Assembly (NCBI GenBank): GCA_016178305.1
Contig: JACOTM010000044.1
Span: forward strand, 1 to 35,449
Direction: 5' to 3'
Source: Flavobacteriia bacterium
GTDB taxonomy: Bacteria; Bacteroidota; Bacteroidia; Flavobacteriales_D; Crocinitomicaceae
DNA length: 35,449 nucleotides
The stretch's first letter is position 1. Each line of letters begins with the position of its first letter. Below are positions 24,255 through 32,598 of this stretch, piece by piece. The notes under the pieces were generated by a model. That model saw only the letters and a program-made list of their open reading frames with translations. It had not been told where the DNA came from and did no database searches. The translations under genes and the position numbers were made by a program.

Positions 24255-24908
24255 ATGAAATACTGTTTTTTATCATTTGCGATATTTATTTTAGCTTTCA
24301 ATAGTGATAATTTAGATTGTTTTCAGAATGAAAAAGTAAATGAATTAGAATTAAAATCTTTTCAATTTGAAGGGATTAAGAAAATTGAAGGGATTAAGAA
24401 AAAATCAATTATAGCTTTGAAATTTTGCAAAGAGCAAAAGATGAATGAAGATTTTTGTATTTTAATCGATATGAGTTTACATTCGGGAAAGAAAAGATTT
24501 TATGTTTGGGATTTTAAAAAAGACACGATCATTAGTTCTTGTTTAGTTGCACATGGATGCGGTCAAAATCCTTGGAGTGGCGATTATTCAAAAGATTCAC
24601 CCAAATTTAGTAATGTTGATGGTAGTCATCTTTCATCGTTGGGAAAATATAAAATAGGCCAAAGAGGAAGCAGTGATTGGGGGATTAAATTGAAATTTTT
24701 TTTATATGGTTTAGAAGCTTCGAATAGCAATGCTTTTAAAAGAACAATTGTCTTTCATTCATGGGAAGCAGTAAGTGATTCAGAAGTTTTCCCAAACGGA
24801 ACCCCCGAAGGTTGGGGCTGTCCAACTGTTTCAAACAATACGTTGAAAATATTAGATCCGATGTTATCTACAGTTTCTAAAAATGTTTTGATGTGGATTT
24901 ATTATTAA
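24255..24908 (+). CDS. Murein L,D-transpeptidase catalytic-domain-like protein
   Basis: A 217-aa exported protein of the 'YkuD-like 2' group (a PF13645-type family). It probably cross-links or edits peptidoglycan with a Cys nucleophile. Key residues: Cys189 in GTPEGWGCPTVSN, His168 in IVFHSWEA, and the GSHLSSLGKYKIG and GIKLKFFLYGLE blocks. The N-terminus MKYCFLSFAIFILAF is a signal sequence. A tandem duplication (EGIKKI/EGIKKK, residues 39-50) lies just before the domain; DNA copies are 24369-24386 and 24387-24404. No partner gene beside it. Confidence 0.8.
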   Translation: MKYCFLSFAIFILAFNSDNLDCFQNEKVNELELKSFQFEGIKKIEGIKKKSIIALKFCKEQKMNEDFCILIDMSLHSGKKRFYVWDFKKDTIISSCLVAHGCGQNPWSGDYSKDSPKFSNVDGSHLSSLGKYKIGQRGSSDWGIKLKFFLYGLEASNSNAFKRTIVFHSWEAVSDSEVFPNGTPEGWGCPTVSNNTLKILDPMLSTVSKNVLMWIYY

Positions 24909-24964
24909 AAATCAATTTGTTATATTTTACTACTTAGATTTTTCCATACTTGTTTTACAATAAG

Positions 24965-25091
24965 AACCTCAGTTCGATTAATATTTTACACTCAGATTTT
25001 AATTAAATTTGAAAGGACAAGGCGTGTTTTCGCAGGTTTAGCGGGCTAAATCAAGAAGACACAACGAAGGCTTTTCGAATTTAATTGAAAA
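24965..25091 (+). repeat. REP-like long hairpin repeat (copy C, complete)
   Basis: A ~127-base palindromic element. Outer arms TTTTAATTAAATTTGAAA (from 24997) and TTTTCGAATTTAATTGAAAA (25072-25091) pair almost fully. A middle stem GTGTTTTC (25024-25031) pairs with GAAGACAC (25055-25062), and an inner GGTTTAGC (25035-25042) pairs with GCTAAATC (25045-25052). The leading 20 bases recur inverted at 17131. The rest of 24909-25179 shows no gene. Confidence 0.65.
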
Positions 25092-25179
25092 GCATTTTGT
25101 ACATTAAGAGTTTCAGCTATTTATTTTTTTAATTATACATCAAAAAGAAATAGAGGCATTATTGATTTTGAAAAGGGCG

Positions 25180-26220
25180 TTAAATATTTTCGCTCTTTTT
25201 TTCTTTTTTCTTTTTTCGATCATCTTTATTATCGAAGCGATAGCCTCCTACAATTTTGATTGAATAAAAAGTTTGTCTAAGCTTTAAATCATTAAAATGT
25301 ATCGTTTTATTATCGAAATCAGTTACAATAAATATAAAATATTTGGGTTCAGAATAGCCACCAATAAATTTAATATCATATCTCGGTGCTAATCCAATAA
25401 ATGAACGAATTGTTCCATTGGCATTGTAATATTTACTTTGAATGACAGGTCCAAATCCAAACAAACCAGTAACTTGCCAATTATTTATTCGATTTCCATA
25501 AGCATATCCTGGAATCATACCAAAATCAAAAGCTGAATAAATATTACTATTTGTTTTCGTGTTTTTTGGATCGATTAATTCATTTGGAACAATACTTTTT
25601 AGGTCATTTCCTATACCATAAATATTAAAAGTACTTTTTAGATACCAAGTATGAACCTTTTTAGTAAAATGAGCTGTTTTTCCTCTGACAGCTTGCATTT
25701 TAAAATGTTTGTTATGAAAATACCATGAATTAATTGAAAAACTTACCGAATTCATTTGAGGAAGTATTTCATTTGGTTCTTCAATTGAATATTTTGAATT
25801 CCAATTATTTGCATTTTTGACAACATAACCTTTATAATTTCTAAAATCTACATCCCAAAAAAACTTTTTAAATGTAAAATCAAACCCTAAATTAAAAGCA
25901 GTTGTATTTCCGTATTTTAAAATGTTTTTATCTGAACCAGGTAAAGCGAAACTAAGTCTAAGAGCAAACCATTTATAACAAATACCATATCCTAAAATAG
26001 TCTTGTAGTTATTTCGAAATTTTAATTTATTTATTTCGGGATTAAAATCATATTTTATTGAAAAAGGGGCTGTAGTGTATCCAAAATCTGAATACAACAC
26101 AATTTTATTCTTATAAACTTCGTATGGTAACGAATCATTTTGTGCTATAATCATTGTTGATTGCAGACATAAAATGGATGATAATAAAAACACCACTCTT
26201 TTATTTAGAAATTCCCTCAA
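25180..26220 (-). CDS. DUF4421-type exported beta-barrel-like protein
   Basis: About 346 aa from a TTG at 26220, which gives a proper signal peptide: basic REFLNKR, hydrophobic VVFLLSSILCLQSTMIIA, then Q. The frame is open further up to an ATG at 26313, but that portion overlaps the oligopeptidase and reads as its shadow. A GTG at 26196 is another option. The mature part has many aromatic strands (IVLYSDFGYTTAPFSIKYDF, GYGICYKWFALRLSFALPG, SVSFSINSWYFHN) like DUF4421 outer-membrane proteins. It overlaps the end of oligopeptidase B by 20 bases, so it is translated from the same mRNA. The C-terminus is Lys-rich. Function unknown. Confidence 0.72.
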   Translation of the reverse strand: MREFLNKRVVFLLSSILCLQSTMIIAQNDSLPYEVYKNKIVLYSDFGYTTAPFSIKYDFNPEINKLKFRNNYKTILGYGICYKWFALRLSFALPGSDKNILKYGNTTAFNLGFDFTFKKFFWDVDFRNYKGYVVKNANNWNSKYSIEEPNEILPQMNSVSFSINSWYFHNKHFKMQAVRGKTAHFTKKVHTWYLKSTFNIYGIGNDLKSIVPNELIDPKNTKTNSNIYSAFDFGMIPGYAYGNRINNWQVTGLFGFGPVIQSKYYNANGTIRSFIGLAPRYDIKFIGGYSEPKYFIFIVTDFDNKTIHFNDLKLRQTFYSIKIVGGYRFDNKDDRKKKKEKKSENI

Positions 26221-28252
26221 GATGTAAAATAAATGAATAATTTTTTGCAATCTCAATTCGTTCACTTGTTCTCCCTGATCCACCACCATGACCTGCATCC
26301 ATATTACAATCAAACAACAAAGGTAATTTATTCGTTCTTAATTCACGCATTTTAGCTACCCATTTTAAGGGTTCCCAATATTGAACTTGAGAATCATGAT
26401 AGCCAGTAGTAATATACATAGCGGGATAATTCATAGGTTTTACATTGTCATAAGGGGAATAATTGAGCATATACCAATAATACTCTTCTTCATTTGGATT
26501 TCCCCATTCTTCATATTCTCCTACGGTTAATGGGATACTATCGTCAAGCATCGTTGTAACAACATCTACAAATGGAACTTGTGCGATAATTCCTTTCCAT
26601 AAATAAGGAGCCATATTGGTAATTGCTCCCATCAGCAAACCTCCAGCACTTCCTCCTTGAGCGTAAATTCTATTTTTATCGCAATATCCTTTCATTCCAA
26701 GAAATTCAGCTGCATTGATGAAATCTGTAAAAGTGTTTTTCTTTTTTAAAAATTTTCCATTTTCATACCATTCTTCGCCTAAGTACTTTTCGCCACGAAT
26801 ATGTGCTATTGCAAATACAAATCCACGATTTAAAAGCGTTAGTCTATATGCACTGAAAACATCGGGGTAGGTAATACCATAAGATCCATACCCATATAAC
26901 ATCAAAGGAGCATTGGCTAATTTTAATCCTTTTTTGTAAACCATTGAAACAGCCACTTTTGAACCATCATTGGTTGTGATCCAAATTCGCTTTGATTCGT
27001 AATTTTCAGAGTTAAAAGTGTTATCTAATAATTCTTTTTGAAAAAATAAAGTTCTATTTTTTGAGGTTAAATCGTAATTAATAATACTTGCCGGAGTCGT
27101 TAATGAATTGTATGAATAATAGATATTTTCAGCATTGTAATCATCGTTTGTTCCTAAAGTCAAATGATAAGTTTCTTCATTCAAGGAAATGTATTCTGTT
27201 TGATTATTTAGAAGATTGATAACACGGATTTTTTGAAGTCCATTTTGACGTTCTTCAGTGATAATAAAATGTTTTAAAATCAGTATGTTTTCTAGAAGAA
27301 TAGTTTCATTGTGTTTAATAATAACCGTTAAATTTTCGATGTTTTGAGGAATTTCTTTCGAAAAAACGAGTTGGTTATTTTTTGCATGATTATTCGTTAA
27401 AATATAAAATCCTTCCTGATGATGAAAAATGGAATATAAATGATCCTTTTTTCGGTTTAAAAAAACAAAAGGTTTAGTCTCTGGAGTATCAGCATCGATT
27501 AACAATGTTTCAGATGTTGAAGAACTAGCGGTTTGAATTTCAATATATTTATTGGTCAGTGTTTTAGAAAGGTAAACATTAAACTTCTCATCTGTTTCTT
27601 CAAAAACAAGTTCATCTAATTGTGCATTTGTACCTAATCGATGTCTATAAACTTGAAATTCTCGTAATGTGTTCGGATCTTTTTTAATATAAAAAACGGT
27701 TTCATTGTCATTTGCCCAAACTATTGAGCCATCAGTATTTGTGATTTTATCATCAAAAAAAGTATTGTCGCTGTTTTTTCGAATTGTAATAGTATAATTT
27801 CTGCGCCCTACAAAATCTTCACTAATTGCTAACAATTCATTATTTGGAGAAATAGCCCATTCAGCTAAAGAATAATAATTTTTTCCTTTTGCTCTTTCGT
27901 TTTCATCTAAAAATAAGATTTCATTTGCAGTTTCAATTTGATAAATTAAAGCATAATCAAAACCTTCTTTGTTTCTAATTTGATATTGTTTATGATTGTA
28001 AATAAATGGAGCACTTGTATCATTTGGGTTAATTCGCTGATTAAATTCCTCTAAAATATTATTTTGTAAATTTTCAAATTGATTGAAATAAGTTGCCGTA
28101 AAATTATTTTCTTCTTCAATGTATTTTAATACTTCTGGAGAATCGCGCTCATTCATCCAATAATAATCATCTATTCTAGTATGTTCGCACACCGTTATTT
28201 CTTTAGGGTGTTTTTTACAAGTTGGCTCTACGTACGGAATAAATTGTTGCAT
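26201..28252 (-). CDS. ptrB: Oligopeptidase B (protease II, S9 prolyl oligopeptidase family)
   Basis: A 683-aa serine peptidase that cleaves small peptides after basic residues. The N-terminal ~400 residues form a seven-bladed propeller that limits substrate size, starting RIDDYYWMNER (26-36). The C-terminal alpha/beta-hydrolase domain carries the triad: Ser535 in GGSAGG, Asp620 in TGYHDSQVQ, His655 in MDAGHGGGSG. The acidic residues of GEYEEWGNP are typical of oligopeptidase B and bind the Arg/Lys side chain. No signal peptide, so cytosolic. Lead gene of a two-gene operon with the DUF4421 protein. Confidence 0.93.
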   Translation of the reverse strand: MQQFIPYVEPTCKKHPKEITVCEHTRIDDYYWMNERDSPEVLKYIEEENNFTATYFNQFENLQNNILEEFNQRINPNDTSAPFIYNHKQYQIRNKEGFDYALIYQIETANEILFLDENERAKGKNYYSLAEWAISPNNELLAISEDFVGRRNYTITIRKNSDNTFFDDKITNTDGSIVWANDNETVFYIKKDPNTLREFQVYRHRLGTNAQLDELVFEETDEKFNVYLSKTLTNKYIEIQTASSSTSETLLIDADTPETKPFVFLNRKKDHLYSIFHHQEGFYILTNNHAKNNQLVFSKEIPQNIENLTVIIKHNETILLENILILKHFIITEERQNGLQKIRVINLLNNQTEYISLNEETYHLTLGTNDDYNAENIYYSYNSLTTPASIINYDLTSKNRTLFFQKELLDNTFNSENYESKRIWITTNDGSKVAVSMVYKKGLKLANAPLMLYGYGSYGITYPDVFSAYRLTLLNRGFVFAIAHIRGEKYLGEEWYENGKFLKKKNTFTDFINAAEFLGMKGYCDKNRIYAQGGSAGGLLMGAITNMAPYLWKGIIAQVPFVDVVTTMLDDSIPLTVGEYEEWGNPNEEEYYWYMLNYSPYDNVKPMNYPAMYITTGYHDSQVQYWEPLKWVAKMRELRTNKLPLLFDCNMDAGHGGGSGRTSERIEIAKNYSFILHLEGISK

Positions 28253-28293
28253 GTTAATTACAATTAATGTTGGGGTTTTAAAAAGATAATTTT

Positions 28294-28301
28294 CAAATTT
28301 A
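28294..28301 (-). promoter_or_regulatory. -7 box for oligopeptidase B
   Basis: Minus strand TAAATTTG, exact TAnnTTTG, with a TTG at a shorter than usual 15-base distance (28319-28317). Confidence 0.45.
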
Positions 28302-28354
28302 CATTCTTTTTTGAATCAAAATATAAATATTTATCGGAATAACATTTCTTTGTT

Positions 28355-28362
28355 TATTTTTG
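28355..28362 (+). promoter_or_regulatory. -7 box for the methyltransferase gene
   Basis: TATTTTTG, exact TAnnTTTG, 18 bases before the ATG at 28381. No clear TTG upstream. Confidence 0.45.
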
Positions 28363-28380
28363 TTTCTATAATAATTCAAA

Positions 28381-29151
28381 ATGAAGAAAATATATTCCTT
28401 TTTAATAAATTCATTACCAAGACCAATCTTGATTCGATTGAGTTACATTTTTAAAAAAATTGCCCCGATTTTATATAAAGGAGATAAGGTTGAATGTCCC
28501 GTTTGTGAAAAATCATTTCGTAAATTTTTATCTTATGGTTCTAAAGTAGCTTCGAGAGATAATGTTTTATGTCCGTATGATTTAACTTTGGAAAGACATC
28601 GCTTGATGTGGATTTATTTAAAAGATCATTCTAATTTTTTTACAGCAGCTAAACTTGAAGTATTGCATATTGCACCAGAACAATGTTTTCACGTTCTGTT
28701 TAAGAAGCAAAATAACTTAAATTATTTAACAGGCGATTTACTTTCACCTATTGCAGATATTCATTTTGATTTACATGAGATTCCATTAGAAGACAACAAA
28801 TTTGATGTTGTATTTTGCAATCATGTTTTAGAGCACGTTACAGATGCGCATCAATGTATGTCTGAATTATATCGTGTAATGAAACCAGGTGGATTTGGTA
28901 TTTTTCAAGTTCCACAAGATACAAATAGAGAAGAAACGTATGAAGATTGGAGTATTACTTCACCTGAAGAAAGAGAAAAACATTTTTGGCAATATGACCA
29001 TGTTCGATTGTTTGGAAAAGATTATCCGAAATGGTTAGAAAAAGCAGGATTTACGGTCACTGAATTTATCCAAGAAGAACATTTGAGTGATGCGCAAATA
29101 GAGCGTTATCGTTTACCTAAAAAAGAGATATTATATATAGCATCTAAATAA
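28381..29151 (+). CDS. SAM-dependent methyltransferase with N-terminal zinc-ribbon-like cysteines
   Basis: A 256-aa class I methyltransferase (methyltransferase type 11-like). N-terminal CPVC (39-42) with a further Cys64 suggests a partial zinc ribbon. The SAM domain has VLHIAPEQCF in the motif I position, TGDLLSPIADIHFDL (acidic loop), then FDVVFCNHVLEHVTDAHQCM (motif IV), and ELYRVMKPGGFGIF. 'HVLEHV' followed by RVMKPGG is typical of small-molecule or glycolipid methyltransferases. Substrate unknown. The N-terminus is amphipathic and basic rather than a signal peptide. Monocistronic. Confidence 0.8.
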   Translation: MKKIYSFLINSLPRPILIRLSYIFKKIAPILYKGDKVECPVCEKSFRKFLSYGSKVASRDNVLCPYDLTLERHRLMWIYLKDHSNFFTAAKLEVLHIAPEQCFHVLFKKQNNLNYLTGDLLSPIADIHFDLHEIPLEDNKFDVVFCNHVLEHVTDAHQCMSELYRVMKPGGFGIFQVPQDTNREETYEDWSITSPEEREKHFWQYDHVRLFGKDYPKWLEKAGFTVTEFIQEEHLSDAQIERYRLPKKEILYIASK

Positions 29152-29383
29152 AATTATCTCATTTAGGCTAAATTATTTTTTATAATTTTTTATTTTTTTA
29201 TCTAGAAAATTTTCTCTAATTTGAAAAGTACATTCACTGATAGTGTTGTATTTGTTAATGTTTGAATGTTTTTTAGTTAATGTATTGATATTGAATAAAT
29301 ACTACTTAATAGGTAGAATTAAATGAATATTTACGTAAAAAAATCACAAAAAGAAATATTTGGCTAATTTTTTGCGTTTGTAC

Positions 29384-29409
29384 TGTAACGATTACAAAGT
29401 GTGTCGTTA
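29384..29409 (+). promoter_or_regulatory. ECF-type promoter candidate for the sigma gene
   Basis: TGTAAC (29384-29389), 15-base spacer, CGTTA (29405-29409). The pair resembles ECF sigma promoters (AAC core at -35, CG[TA] core at -10), and no TAnnTTTG box with proper spacing is seen. The two boxes also form a dyad TAACGA...TCGTTA. A start near 29416 would give a ~54-base leader. Such a promoter would let the sigma factor transcribe its own operon. The rest of 29152-29383 holds no gene. Confidence 0.4.
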
Positions 29410-29415
29410 TAGGAT

Positions 29416-29437
29416 TGTAAAGTCTGCAAGCTTTACA
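29416..29437 (+). promoter_or_regulatory. Leader inverted repeat before the sigma gene
   Basis: TGTAAAG, 8 bases, CTTTACA: a perfect 7-bp dyad 33 bases before the ATG. There is no T-run after it, so it is not a terminator; it could be an operator or an mRNA hairpin at the 5' end. Confidence 0.4.
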
Positions 29438-29469
29438 CCACAAACCAGAAAACAAAAACCAAGAAAAGT

Positions 29470-30036
29470 ATGTCAGTGAACCCATTGTATCATCAAAGTA
29501 AAGTCCGCTTAGAGGAGGAGTTGGATTGGATACAGCGAGCTCAAAAAGATCCGAATCATTTCGGACCGCTGTACAAGAAGTACCATGAGCAAATTTTTCG
29601 TTACATCTATCAACGAATGGATGATGAAGAAACTGCGTTTGATGTTACTTCACAAGTTTTTATGAAAGCAATGAAAAATTTACATCGCTACGAATATAGA
29701 GGTGTACCTTTTTCATCATGGCTTTATCGAATAGCTAAAAGTGAATTGTATCAGTCTTTTAGAGATCGTAAAGCAGAAAGAACAGTGAATTTAGAGACCC
29801 TTCACTTAAATGAAATGATAGATGAGTTTGAGGAAGATTCGAGTGAAGAAAATAGAAGTAAATTATTTAAATGTTTGGCTAAATTAAAAGAAGATGATAT
29901 GCAATTAATTGAAATGCGCTTTTTTGAAAAAAGAACATTCAAAGAGATCGGTGAAATTTTAGATATTACTGAGAATAATGCAAAAGTAAAGAGTTTTAGA
30001 GCTCTTGAGAGATTAAAAAATATTTTTATTAAATAA
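29470..30036 (+). CDS. ECF-like sigma-70 family RNA polymerase sigma factor
   Basis: A 188-aa sigma factor with domain 2 (residues ~25-100: FGPLYKKYHEQIFRYIYQR, FDVTSQVFMKAMKNL, then the promoter-melting SSWLYRIAKSELYQSFRDRK) and domain 4 (~130-186: LAKLKEDDMQLIEMRFFEKRTFKEIGEIL, DITENNAKVKSFRALERLK). Domains 1 and 3 are absent, as in ECF factors. An acidic linker DEFEEDSSEEN (118-128) joins them. Thirteen bases downstream is a membrane protein that may act as its anti-sigma. Target genes are not visible in this window. Confidence 0.9.
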   Translation: MSVNPLYHQSKVRLEEELDWIQRAQKDPNHFGPLYKKYHEQIFRYIYQRMDDEETAFDVTSQVFMKAMKNLHRYEYRGVPFSSWLYRIAKSELYQSFRDRKAERTVNLETLHLNEMIDEFEEDSSEENRSKLFKCLAKLKEDDMQLIEMRFFEKRTFKEIGEILDITENNAKVKSFRALERLKNIFIK

Positions 30037-30049
30037 GCCTGATTAGGTT

Positions 30050-31666
30050 ATGAAAACAAGAAAAATAAATTTAGATCGTACCCCCATTGAGTCTGAATAT
30101 GTACAATCGAAACAAAATTTTGATCATGTTCTATCAAATTATAAAGCAATAAAGCCTACTTTATGGAAAAATCCTTGGTTTTATGGTCCGATAGGCTTGG
30201 CTAGTATTGCTTTAGTTGTAGCACTTTCAATCGGAGGAAATGAAAATGAGCCTTCTAAAGCTGTTACAGAAATCCCTGTGGTAGAATTTCCAGAAGACAC
30301 AAAATGTATTCATCCAATTTTGGAAAAAGAAGATGTTGCCTTTGAAGTTTTTCAAGTTGATCCATTAAATGATGAGAAGCTGCAATTAAAGTCAGGAACA
30401 ACAATTGAAATTCCAAAAGGAAGTTTAGAAGCAAAAAAAACAGAGGAGAATGTTACGGTTAAAGTTCGAGAATTTAAAACAAAAGCGGAATCATTTGTTG
30501 CAGGTATTCCAATGGATTATGGGAGTGATAAGGCCTTTGAATCTGCTGGAATGATTGAGATTCGAGGTTTTCAGGATGGTAAAACAGTTGTGATTTCACC
30601 AGAAAAGCCAATTGAAATTAGCCTTTCATTAAGTCAAAATTCAAATGGATTTGGTTTTTGGAAATTGAATGAAGATTCGAAAGAGTGGATAAAATATCCC
30701 ACGATAGTTTCAGATTTTGAAAATAAAGGTATCGATAACACAACAAAGATTTCAAATTTTAAAAAGAACAAAGTAGATGAAGAAATTATACAAATAAATA
30801 CTAAAATTGATCAATTAGAAGAGCCTCAGAAAAGTGATTATATGTTGGCAAATAAAGGAGGACAAGTATTTGATATTGATTTTAAACCAAGTGATTATCC
30901 CGAATTAGAAAAACTAAAAGGAGTTGAATTTGAGGTTGATAGTAAAGTGAAATACGATAAAAATTTTACTAAAAAAACATGGAATACTGTTGATTTAACC
31001 AAAAGTGGAAATCAATATTTAGTTAAATTTACAAATGCAAAAGAAGAAATTCAATTGCCAGTAAGACCAGTATTGACAGGTGCTCGAAAAGAAAAGGCAG
31101 AAATTGAATTTCAGAAAGTATTTGATACCTATAATGAAACAAAAAATGAATTGATTTCAGAAAAAGAGAAATTAGAAAAATCAAAAAAAGAGCAACAAGC
31201 AAAATTTGATCAAATAGTACATGATGCAAAGCAAATGATGAAAGCTGATTCAAAAAAAGAAGAATTAAATGCAATAAAAAAGATAGATTTTAGATTATTG
31301 GCATGGGGAGTTTATAATTGTGATAAACCAATATCTTATCCCAAACCTTTAGCCAAAGAGTTAGCTTTTTTATATGAAAATAATGCGGATATTAACTTGT
31401 CCGCAATTTATGTTTTTGATGGAGATAAAAATGTACGATACAGTTTTGGCGAAGCTACAAGACATTCTTTGACAGAATTTGGATTTAATTTAAAACACAA
31501 AACGACATTGATTGCAATAGATAAAGAAGGAGAAATTAGTTATGTGAAAGATGTTGATAGTCAAAATTTAGATTTAGGACGAATAAAATTTAAAAGAATC
31601 CAAGAAAAGGATGTAAATTTGAATTATATTGAAAAATTAATCAATGAAAGCACTTTGGATACATAA
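30050..31666 (+). CDS. Membrane-anchored sigma-factor partner with coiled coil (putative anti-sigma)
   Basis: A 538-aa single-pass protein directly after the sigma gene. Residues 1-42 are short and basic (cytosolic), one transmembrane helix spans 43-62 (WFYGPIGLASIALVVALSI), and the rest is periplasmic. Residues ~112-195 (LKSGTTIEIPKGSLEAKK, VTVKVREFKTKAESFVAG, SAGMIEIRG) have a ZU5-like beta-sandwich flavour. Residues ~346-400 form a long Lys/Glu coiled coil (EFQKVFDTYNETKNELISEK). The tail is again beta-rich. It lacks the zinc-binding anti-sigma domain, so an anti-sigma role rests on topology and gene order only. The N-terminal 42 residues are the only part that could touch the sigma factor. 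The stop overlaps the next gene by 23 bases. Confidence 0.7.
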   Translation: MKTRKINLDRTPIESEYVQSKQNFDHVLSNYKAIKPTLWKNPWFYGPIGLASIALVVALSIGGNENEPSKAVTEIPVVEFPEDTKCIHPILEKEDVAFEVFQVDPLNDEKLQLKSGTTIEIPKGSLEAKKTEENVTVKVREFKTKAESFVAGIPMDYGSDKAFESAGMIEIRGFQDGKTVVISPEKPIEISLSLSQNSNGFGFWKLNEDSKEWIKYPTIVSDFENKGIDNTTKISNFKKNKVDEEIIQINTKIDQLEEPQKSDYMLANKGGQVFDIDFKPSDYPELEKLKGVEFEVDSKVKYDKNFTKKTWNTVDLTKSGNQYLVKFTNAKEEIQLPVRPVLTGARKEKAEIEFQKVFDTYNETKNELISEKEKLEKSKKEQQAKFDQIVHDAKQMMKADSKKEELNAIKKIDFRLLAWGVYNCDKPISYPKPLAKELAFLYENNADINLSAIYVFDGDKNVRYSFGEATRHSLTEFGFNLKHKTTLIAIDKEGEISYVKDVDSQNLDLGRIKFKRIQEKDVNLNYIEKLINESTLDT

Positions 31667-32036
31667 TTTGTTTTTTAGCTTTATTTTAAATGGACAAGTT
31701 GACCATGTGACTCTCAATAAAAAAGTTTCAGTTTTCCCCAATATTTCAGGTGTTTATTACGGTGAAATCCCGTATTATATGTTATGTGATAGTGCAGGAA
31801 TAGTGACAGGAAATGATTTGAAAATAATAAAGTTTTCACTTCAATATAGTGATGGTAAAAACAATACAACAAATTCCTTTTATGGAAATAATATACCTGA
31901 TTCTATTTGTTTCAAAATAGCAATGTGTAGTATAAACCAAATGATTTTTTTTACGGACATTTTAGCCGTAAACCAAGAAGGTAAACTAATTAATTTGGTT
32001 TCTTTTAATTTAATACCTATCAAAAATGATGATTAG
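31644..32036 (+). CDS. Small exported protein, GldM-C-like domain (weak)
   Basis: A 130-aa protein with a hydrophobic start (MKALWIHNLFFSFILNGQ) that could be a signal peptide. The rest (GVYYGEIPYYMLCDSAGIV, then GNNIPDSICFKIAMCSINQ, IFFTDILAVNQEGKLINL) resembles the C-terminal Ig-like domain pattern of GldM/PorM: G-N-x-I-P, then F-x-D-I-x-A and a final L/I strand. The likeness is by eye and moderate. GldM itself is a ~500-aa T9SS component, so this would be an isolated domain. It overlaps the previous gene by 23 bases and the next by 11. Confidence 0.5.
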   Translation: MKALWIHNLFFSFILNGQVDHVTLNKKVSVFPNISGVYYGEIPYYMLCDSAGIVTGNDLKIIKFSLQYSDGKNNTTNSFYGNNIPDSICFKIAMCSINQMIFFTDILAVNQEGKLINLVSFNLIPIKNDD

Positions 32037-32457
32037 ATTTTTATTTATATTAATCTGTTTCTGTAATATAAATTTGAGTTTCTCACAAACAGAAGGGGCA
32101 AAAGAAACGGTGAAAGTTCAAAAAAAAATTGAATATTCAGTTTATAAGGGATCACAATCTGAAATTAGCAATTGGTATCTTGTTATAACTCCTGAAAATA
32201 ATTATTATTTGCTTAATTTGTCAATACCTGAAAATGAGGTTATTATATGGTTTCAAAAATTTAAGGACAGTCAAAATTTATATAGAGCCACCATCGTAAG
32301 TGACTATTCTCCGATATTGAATTTTAAAAAAGAAAATGAACCAACAGAACTTATTTCATTTTTTTTGAAAAGAGTATCAAAAAATTTAGTTGAATTAATA
32401 CTTGTGGATACAAATGCAGAATATCAGTTCAATCATGTATCGACTTTTTTATATTAG
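32026..32457 (+). CDS. Small exported protein, unknown
   Basis: A 143-aa protein. Clear signal peptide MMIRFLFILICFCNINLSFS followed by Q; two ATGs in a row at 32026 and 32029. Mature part is about 122 residues of alternating hydrophobic and polar strands (NWYLVITPENNYYLLNLSI, LISFFLKRVSKNLVELILVD) with no cysteine pair or motif. It overlaps the upstream gene by 11 bases, so it belongs to the sigma-factor operon. Not recognised. Confidence 0.6.
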   Translation: MMIRFLFILICFCNINLSFSQTEGAKETVKVQKKIEYSVYKGSQSEISNWYLVITPENNYYLLNLSIPENEVIIWFQKFKDSQNLYRATIVSDYSPILNFKKENEPTELISFFLKRVSKNLVELILVDTNAEYQFNHVSTFLY

Positions 32458-32598
32458 TTGAATTGAGGTTTTTTAAATTAAATGATTAATTAATTTTCTT
32501 TATTTTTCATTATTATTAAGTAAAAATAAGAATTGATTAAATATTTTTTATATTTTCGTAGTTCATAAATAGAATGCTACTATTTAAAATAAGTTAAA

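Noticed and set aside
26221-26313. Long N-terminal extension of the DUF4421 protein
   Set aside because: It is read from within oligopeptidase B and the signal peptide only begins at the TTG at 26220.
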